A DNA stretch of 64,000 nt from Sepioteuthis lessoniana. Its lineage: Eukaryota; Mollusca; Cephalopoda; Myopsida; Loliginidae. Shown one piece after another: positions 50,101-59,400 of the stretch. The stretch spans positions 39,325,510 to 39,389,509 of the forward strand of contig OY757934.1 in the NCBI GenBank assembly GCA_963585895.1, in the 5' to 3' direction. The first letter of the stretch is position 1, and each line of letters begins with the position of its first letter. The notes beneath the pieces are model-generated. The model was given only the letters and a program-made list of their open reading frames with translations. It did not search any database and was not told the DNA's origin. The translations under genes and the position numbers were made by a program.

Positions 50101-53100
50101 GGTCAAATAGAAATGCTTTATCATTTACTATACTTGAAACCATTTAACTGTGTGCAAACAAATGATTAATGTTAAATTGAATTATTAGTATTGGATAGCA
50201 ATACTAGAAACTATTTAGTGTCATAGGGGTGACATTAAGCTAGATTTGATGGTGAGGCTCCAGTCTTAGAGTTTAGGGAATATCAAGTACTCCTTCATAA
50301 CCATTATTCTCAGATCCACTTTGACCCAGAGTGGTAGTACCTGTTAGAGTCTCATCTATCGGTCAAATAGAATTGTACAATCTTTTACTTGAGATTATTA
50401 TTATAAAGAGGATTTATTTGTACTAAATAGCAATACTTGAAAGCATTTAACTGTGTACAAATAGAACTATTAGTGTTAGATTGCAATACTTGAAACCATT
50501 TAGTGTCCTGGATATGACATTAAGTTGATGATGAGAGTCCAGTCTTCGAGTGTGGAGAATGTAGAGTACCCCTTTATTGCCATTACTCTCAGGTCCACTC
50601 TGTCACAGAGTAGTAGTACCTATTAGGGTCCCATCCATTGGTTAAATAAAAATATCTAATCATTTTCTATACTTGAAACCATTTAACTGTGCACAAACAA
50701 ATGACTGATATTAAATTATTCATATTTCATAGCAATACTTGGAACCTTTTAACTGTGCAAATGAATAATGTAGAATAGAATTATTAGTGTTAAATTGTAA
50801 TTCTTGAAACTATTTTACTGTGTGCAAATAAAACTGTTAGTATTAGATAGCAATACTTGAAACCATTTAACTGTGTGCAAACAAATGATTAGTATTAGAT
50901 AAGAATACTTGGTAAATAGAATTACTAATGTTAAATAGCAGTACTAGAAACCATTTAACTGTGTGCAAACAAATGATTAGTATTAGATAAGAATACTTGG
51001 TAAATAGAATTACTAATGTTAAATAGCAATTCGTAAAACAATTTAACTGTGCAAACAAATGAATGAGGTCTGATTGTTTATCATATTTACCTGACCCCTC
51101 CGCTCGGGCAGGATATGACACAAGGTCAATTTTTTAAGCGGAGTTTAACAGGTTTGAATTCAGAGTTTTCCTTCTCCTAGACTAGTTGCCCCACCAAGGC
51201 TGAAGAACCTAGTCTGCCCTACTATTTACCCATAGCTGGAGGGAGAATAATTGGATTCATACCTTTCCCAAGGGTATTAGTGCTATGTGAAATGCAATCA
51301 GTCTCATCCAGGTTTTGAACTCGTGTCACCGTGTCCATTCCCTATGATGATAACCATTACACCACGGGCACCTCCTTGATTGTTTATAAAATGTTACCTA
51401 CAAGCTATTTATTTAAAAATCATATATATATAAACAAGATTTGGCATTAAATGATTATCAAGGGTTGATATGCCAATAAACAAAATGATCTAATCTAACC
51501 CAGAAAGCATCCCGAGTTGCCAAATTGTGCTTCATGTTACCAAAATATTGCAAAACCTTTTACTCACCCTATTATTATTGAACACATCTAAAATCATAAA
51601 AAAATATTTAAGTGACTAAAATTCATAATACATACATGCATATTTATAGAGTGCTTTAAAAAAAGTAAAATTTTGAATAAGAAATAAACAGTGAAGAAAA
51701 TATTATTAAGATACTCAAAGTCATTTTTACTGTCTTCACTGTGAACAATACTTGGGGATATATTTTCATTGATAAAATCTGTTAAAAGATTTAATGAAAG
51801 AAGGGAGCATTTTAATAGGAAATTTATTTTGATAGTTATTGTTCAAGTGAAATATAAAATGTTATTACTGTTGTATTGTGGTAAGGAAGAGATACTCAGT
51901 GAAATAGAGTTAATTATTTATTAACTAAAGTGGTACTGTCCAACAAATATTATAAGTCTCATGCTGTGGGTATTACATCTGAAGTTGGTCTTACTACTGA
52001 CTGATGTCTTTCAGTACCAACGTACTTAAGAAACACAATGTCTTTTATACCTCCAAGATACTGGAAATCATGTGGTATGAGCCATTATACAACAATTACA
52101 TATTTTTAAATAGAATTGAACAATATTGTTCATGAAAATCTATTAATCGAGAAGAAAAGTATTAAAAAATGATAAAAAATTAATCAAATTATAAATCAAA
52201 TAAAAATTCCTACAAACAAATGAAAACAGAACACTCGGACCTTGTTTACTGACCATTTGCACTGATGACCAGTATTGCACACTTGCCAACTATGGACAGA
52301 AAGAGAGAGAAAAACATCACTACTCTGTCTACATCTGTCAATAACATCGTCATTAATGTCCTCTTCAACATTGGTCAATCTTGAATAATGAATTGAACTT
52401 GGGAATCTGGGAATACTGAAAACCTCTGTTAGAAACCTGTTTTTCTGGTGTTTTGAAGAGGTTGTGCACTTTTCAACCTAAAAGATGATCTTAGTGGTAA
52501 GAAGTCTAGTGTGATTAGCCCTCAGGGTGTTTCATAACCACTGATGTTTCCTTGGAGTGGGATGGCCAAGCTCTGTTAGCCATTTTATTTTGAGGTTCCA
52601 AACAAGTGTTATATATTGACCCTTGACCGAGCTGTCAATCAAGAGATGCACCTGTGTAAATAAGTGGAAGAACAGCGGAAGCAGGTGGGTGTTAGAAAAT
52701 CATATAACCAGGTGCCCGGACGGTTTGAGTCAGTTGGAGACAAGATGTCGAAGTGAGAACCAGCTCCAGACAGAGGGAGCAACCCAAGCCAAGATGCAAA
52801 AGAAGTGCTGCTATGGTCGAGGAAGAACTTGGGTCAATATAGCAGTCTGTCCTTGTCTCCACTCATTTCTCACACACAACAAACATCACTCTTTCAAAAA
52901 TAAAGTGTGAGAGAATTATATTTTTATAAGAAGTGTATTCATTCGTTATTGAAGTCGTCATTGTTGGTTGATCATGTTCCCGTGTATATTTGTATGAGAG
53001 TATACAACACAAGCCTTCAGGGAGTTCCTACCATACTTTGCCCTGTTTGGCAGTCCTCTACATTGAACCATTATCAAAGTAAAGAAGATGGGTTTTGCTT

Positions 53101-53415
53101 GGGAGCATTGCCACTACACTGCTTTACATAATTTTTTTTTTGTATTTAATTTCATTATGGCTTTCAGTGGTTTGAAATTCTTGCCTTTTCATATTGACAG
53201 ATCAAGAATATTTTGGAATGGAAAAAATGATACATCAAAGCAAACATAATTTTTAAAAAACTTGAAAGTTGAAGGATTAACAAATGGTTCAAGAATAAGA
53301 ACAGTTATTAATACTCATTTGATCTCTATGTTTGTAATCTATCTATCTGTTCATTACCTATGTATTTATCTTTAGACTGTTCATCATCTATATATCTATC
53401 TATAGACTGTTCATT

Positions 53416-53447
<32 letters not shown>

Positions 53448-56400
53448 TAGAAAGAGAGAGAGAGAGAGAGACTGTTCATTGTCTATTTATCTATTTATAG
53501 ACCCTTTATTATCTGTTGTTTTTATAATTCTATTTGTGTTATCTATGTTTCATAATCTGTTAATTTATTTTTGCATCTACCTTATATTTTATTGTTCATT
53601 TTATCAGTGTATCTCTATGTTTCAGCCTGTTCCCGTATCTCTCTTTCTCTATATCTTGATAATTGACTTTCTATGGAATAAGAAGAAGGGAAAAGATGTT
53701 TACTTTAAACAATCCTTTTTATATTAGAAATAATTATGTTTTAGGTTTTTTTTTTTCATTTTTTAATATTTTTTAGACAAAAATTTGTGCATTTTTCTTT
53801 CTAACAAATAAACAGAAAAGCTTGAACAAAATTTTAACAATTTCAATGAGATTTTTAAGATGGATATCAAATGTTTTAAAAATTTGTATGATACTCATGT
53901 CTTACACCTTTGACACATAGTCAATCTTTTAACATGAGAAAACTATTGTACTGAAACCCCATAGTACAAGAATCTAATAAATTATGCAAAGGTAATAGAA
54001 TGAATAATATAAATAGTATAAACAACAGAGACATAATAAGTAAAGAATGCCCTTGTTTAGTAATCAAGCTGGTTAATGATCTGTTTTTTTGACTAAAACC
54101 CTGTCATAAAGTGAGGACCAAGTGTATAAATGTTTTGCTATGAATTCATGTTTTGTATTATAATGAATTGGAAAAATAACTGCAGCAAAAGTGCTGATCA
54201 TTATAATTACAAAACTGAAAAAAAAATTATACTTAATCTTAAAAGAAGGCAGTTTTAGTCACAATTATAGGCACCCATGAAATTTCAGTGTATAATGTTG
54301 GTGGATATCTCTTGAATAAAATGAAAAATGAACCCACTGAAATGGCTTTGGTCTATTGACAACTCATGGTTGATAAAGAACAGTAAATGATAAAACAAGT
54401 TTATATCAATTTGGTTATTTTCTGTTTATTTCTGAAGATATAGTAAAAAATGAAAGGGTGCCAATGATGATGACCAGGACTATGTTTAGAGAGCCAAAAC
54501 TCTGTGGGGGGTGTCCTCGTGGTGTAATGGTTAAAGCAATGGACTTCGGAACTGTAGTAAGTGAATTTGAACTCCAGTTGCACTATTATGTTCACTTTCG
54601 GACAAATACTCTTGGGAAAGGTATGAACCCCCTTATCCTCCCAACTATAGGTTAAATAGTACCACTACAATTCTTCTAAGAGAATGGCTTTGGCATTATA
54701 TAACCTACAAAGGTTGATATGCCATTAAAAAAAGAAACCAAACCAAAACTTTGTTAATTTGGTGAAATTAATGATGATTTCTTCTACTTGCATTTAAAAA
54801 TTATTTCCCAGTTCATTTATTATCTTCATTTACACCAAAGTATTTGTATATGTTCTCTTGTTCCAGATTATTATTATTCACTCTTTGTGAGTTTTTCAAA
54901 TCAAATTTAACTTTTGGTCTTTCACTAGAGTCTTAGTGACTGCAAATCTCCTCTGTTGTCCAGAACTCTTCTGAGTATTCCAGCCGATTGTAACAATGTT
55001 GTGATTTGTAAGGTCTTGATTTTTCCTCTGATTTCCAGTTCTTCCAGTCTCTTTGAGCTCTTTGGGACAGTTCCTGGCATAGCAACTATTATTGGTATCA
55101 TTGTCACTTTCATGTTCCACAGCTTTTTCAGCTCTCTGTCCAAGCACTTGTTTATCTTTTTGCTTTCTTTCATTTCTATTCTGTGGTCTGCTGGAACAGC
55201 AAAATCCACCAAATTGCAATTTCCTTTTTTTTTTTTTTTTTTTTTTTTTAAGGTCTAGCCTTCTGGCTGGGATTGAGTGATTCATTTATATCTCAAAATC
55301 CCAAAGAATTTTATATATCTTGTTTCCTTGAATGGATTCTAGTTTGTGCACATATCATTTGGTAGTTTGGTTAAATTTTAATCACTTTCACAATTCCCAG
55401 TGGATGACCCTTTCCACCCAGTCATGCCTTATCTTCTACTCCTTCTCTGCTAGTTTGTTGCATTCACTTATTAAGTGATCAACTGCTTTATCTCTATCTT
55501 CACATCATATTCACTTGAAATTCTGTTGTGTATTATTAATTTTTCCTTTGATATAATTGGTCTTTATGAGGTGCCCGTGGTGTAATGGTTATCGTTGTAG
55601 GAAATGGACACGGTGACACGAGTTCAAATCCTGGACGAGACTGATTGCATTTCACATAGCGCTAATACCCTTGGGAAAGGTATGAATCCAATTATTCTCC
55701 CTCCAGCTATGGGTAAATAGTAGGGCAGACTAGATTCTTCAGCCTTGGTGAGGCAACTAGTCTAGGAGAAGGAATACTCTAAATTCAAACCTGTTAAACT
55801 CCGCTTAAAAATTGACCTTGTGTCATATCCTGCCCGAGCGGAGGGGTTGGTAAATATAGATATAATTGGTCTTTATGACATTTTGTGCTGTTATTAAAAG
55901 AGATTCAGTTTCTCTTTTGAGGTTTTCTGCTTCTTGTGGGTGGTGGGTTCCATGTTCAATCATGTATGTTTTCAAACATTTTTGTTAAATAGAATTAATT
56001 TATCATGAATGTTTGGAACATATGATAAATGTATTGAGGTTTCCATTTCTCAGCTCTAGTGCAATCTCCCTAATTTGTCACTTGAAGTTGTTTTTCTTTC
56101 CAGTTTTGTTTTTTAGATTTTGTTGTTTTACTGTTTGATTTTAGGTTAACATTGCTCTCACTGGCTGCAGCAATTACTCTTTCTTTGCTCTTTTTTGTGT
56201 ATTCCTCGAGTCTTCAAATCATTGCACCTACTCAGTTTTTAATGCTGGCGACCTCTCTTTATTATTATTATTATTGTTTGCAATATTAAGGAAATTATCC
56301 CTAAATTCTTGATGTTTGGCTTTATTTCCGTTTATAAAAACATTTCATTGAAATTAAATGACATAAATAATTTTGTGTCCTTCTAAATACTTTTTTAATA

Positions 56401-59400
56401 ATGTTGTTTTTACTATAAATATAGAACTTTTGTTTGATTAAAAAATTTTCTTAATTAAATCATATAATATTTTTGATGTTTGAATTTTAGTTATTGTTGA
56501 TGTTATTATTTTTATCTTTCAGGAACTTTATATACATGAAGAATTATTCAAGTTCCTACAATGGGTAAGCAGCTTTTTTTCATTTTAATTATTTCATTCA
56601 TTCCATAAACTAAACTTAGAATTGTTTCATCTTTTCATCAAGTCAAGAATTTATGATATTCTTTGAAGTAAAACAATTTTAGACCAAATTTTTATATTTG
56701 ATCCTCACAAAATGGAGGAGTCATTAAATTTTATTTAGATAGAGTAATATATATATAATGGTGGGCTAAAAAGCTCATAGGCTGAAGTCATATCTGCTGT
56801 TGATGACTTTTTTGACCAATGAAATCCAAGCACTGCAACACCAATGGAAGAAGTGCATGGACTGTAAGGGAGACTATGTTGAAAATAAACCTCATTTAAT
56901 TACATTTCATGAAGGTATCTTGATAAGCCTATGAACAGCTGACCCTCATATTTATACAATTTGTGTCTGAAAAGTAACGAGACTAGTGTCGCAATTTATT
57001 TTAATTCCAGATAATGAACTACATGGTTTCCTCTTCAAAGTAATCTCCCTTGAGTTTAATGCCTGTTCCTATACTTCTCTAATTCTCTTGAGCTTAGGGA
57101 AAAGAAAATGTCACATGGAGCAAGATCAGGTGAATAGAGAGGTTGTTTTTATATGGCAATGTTTCTTGCAGCCAGGAACTGCTTGACGCTCCGGGTGTTG
57201 TGAACAGATGCATTTTTGTGGTGAGACAGACACGATTTCTCCTGCCACAACTCTTTTCTCTTCTTGCACACTAAGAGAAGCATATACTACAGGATCTCCA
57301 AGTAGACTTGTTGATTGATCATCTGGCCCTGTGACAAGAACTTACTGTAGATAAAGCCCCTGATATTGAAGAACATTATCAACATGACTTTGATTGTTTT
57401 GCTATATTCAGCCTCAGTGACAGTAAAAACTTCCTCTGACTGCTCTGGCACTTGGTTTCTGGGTTGTACCAGTGTCCTCACCAGCAATGATTCCATGAAG
57501 CAAATCTTGTTATGCAAAATGATGTCCTGACACACCTGCATGCAGTGCTCCTGGTCATCATTCAGCAGTATTGGCATCAATTTTATGTAGATTTTCCGCC
57601 TACCCAACTTCAGTGATAATATTCCAAACACTTTTCTTTTTCATGTTCAGCTGACTTGCGATCAGTTAAACATTCAACTGATGATTGCCGCACACCATCT
57701 GCCTTTCCTGCTCGACATTGACCTCAGTCCTGCTTGTTGAAAGCCTACTACTCCTGGAGTCATTTTTCACCTCCTTGTGCTCTTCTGTAAAACTCTTGTG
57801 CCACTCTAAAGTATGTGTGCGTGATGTGGTGTTATCTCCATTCTCTTGCTGAAGCATTTCAAATACTCATAGCTGAATGAAGTGAAAAAGAGGAGCTGTA
57901 AACAAAAGCATGTGAGAAAAATTCTGTGGCTGCAGAAAGCTAAGATTACAGTTATATATTCCCAATATATCATATTAGATGATGACACAATCTGCTTATC
58001 CCTCTTTTGCTTCTAGCTCACACAGATGTCCAATTAGCTTCTTGCAAAGAAGAATACCATTTTCCTGGTGATCATTTTCGGGACATCTGGGAGCTCATTC
58101 CTGCATCTTGAAAGTAGAACATCATCTCCTCTCTAGACAGCCAAGCTAAGTATCCAGACTCCATCTTTTGGTTGCTCTAGAGTCTTTCTAGCTAGTCCAA
58201 AGTGTGATAAGTGTTCAGTGACACTATGTGCAGATGTGACATCTTCACTTACATACAAGTTGATGTATGCTGAGATCGCCTTTCTGGTTTGGTCATCCTG
58301 TGATGTGTGATGATGAGATCAAGGAGTGTAGGAGACACAGCCTATTCCCTTGATCTAAGTGACGTAAGATCAACTGTGATGTATATGAGGGGGTCAATTA
58401 TTATGAACTGCATTGTGCTCGTGTGATGGATGATCTGCTAAACGACTCCACCAACTAACATAAAAGTGGGTAGATGTTTGTACTAGGCACTTCAAGTGAT
58501 GTTCAGTGTTTTAAAAAATGACCTAGAATCACATTCTGTTTACAGTAGAAAGGTTGAGTAAATACGTAATTTAATATAACTCCAAACAAAAATTCTTAAA
58601 TAGTAAAAAACAAATTAAGTTCTATGAGTAAATCATTTGAATTGACCCTTAATATTTGTGATTTAATTTTCATGGATTTGATTCTTGGCAAATTTGTTGT
58701 CAATAATTAAATGTTTTTTTTTCTGGAGTTTTTATACAACCTAATAGAGAAAATGTTAAGAAAACTAAAAAAATTAATGTCATGGAAAAATGTGTTTTAT
58801 TAATCTATTTTATCATTCATGACATAGATTTATTGTAAAAAGTTAAAGTAAAGCTAAAAAACAATATTTTGAAATAACAATAAAATGATTAAGGCCTATA
58901 AAACGTATTGCTACATGTAACTGTTTTATAAATGTTGATATTTTTCATTATCAAAGTAATCTGACAGCACAGATTCCCTTAACTTTCTCTCATCTGTCCC
59001 TATCAGCTATCACTTTTGGTAATTCTTCTAGATGGCATCCACTGTCTACACAGAACTGATGAATGTAAGTCTTTGCTGTTTGGCCCACACTAGTATGTAG
59101 GAGCCTATTAGAAAATGTTTCTTATGAGTTCATCCTTATTTCACCTTGATGTCTTGCTCATCTGACATAGATGGTTTGTAAGATGAGAAGTAAAGCTCCT
59201 GTTTTGTTATTTCCTGGATTTGTTCAAAACAGGATACAGTGTTCTTGTGTAGTCCCCATCTAGTTTTTTCTCTAAGTGTTTTGTTAGAGTCCAAGTGGTA
59301 TAGCCACACAGTAGTACTGACATGGCCACAGGTTGAAAGACTTTCCATTTTATTTTATCAGGGAGATCAGTACTGCTATTTAAATGCTGTACATATATTG

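Larger units (their letters stand above)
48712..51508 (-). repeat. R1 element expanded into a 2.8-kb tandem array
   Basis: An R1 end (GCTGGGGCTATAGAATACAC) is at the left and an R1 head (GGCATTAAATGATTATCAAG, GGTTGATATGCC) at the right. Between them the core (CAGGTCCACTCTGACCCAGA) recurs about five times near 49065, 49390, 50050, 50320 and 50600. A further unit of about 102 bp is repeated at 50860-51040. SINEs S3 (two) and S2 have inserted into it. Confidence 0.82.
48241..51572 (+). mobile_element. mariner remnant (family M), split by an expanded R1
   Basis: The left part (48241-48710) runs from GTGAAAAGTTTTGCAATATT through the DNA-binding region. It stops at GGCAAAAGTATC. The remaining 3' end resumes at AAAGCATCCCGAG (51510) and finishes in CAAAACCTTTTACTCACCC. 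AAAGTATC / AAAGCATC probably represent the duplication made when R1 inserted. Confidence 0.8.

Noticed and set aside
46092-51060. CRISPR-like regular repeats
   Set aside because: Units are contiguous tandem copies or retroposon cores without unique spacers, in a eukaryotic intron.
52623-52910. 95-codon open frame
   Set aside because: Lies entirely within the solo LTR.
54896-55285. 129-codon minus-strand frame
   Set aside because: Lysine-rich start comes from a poly-T tract; the rest is a shifted frame of LINE L-B.
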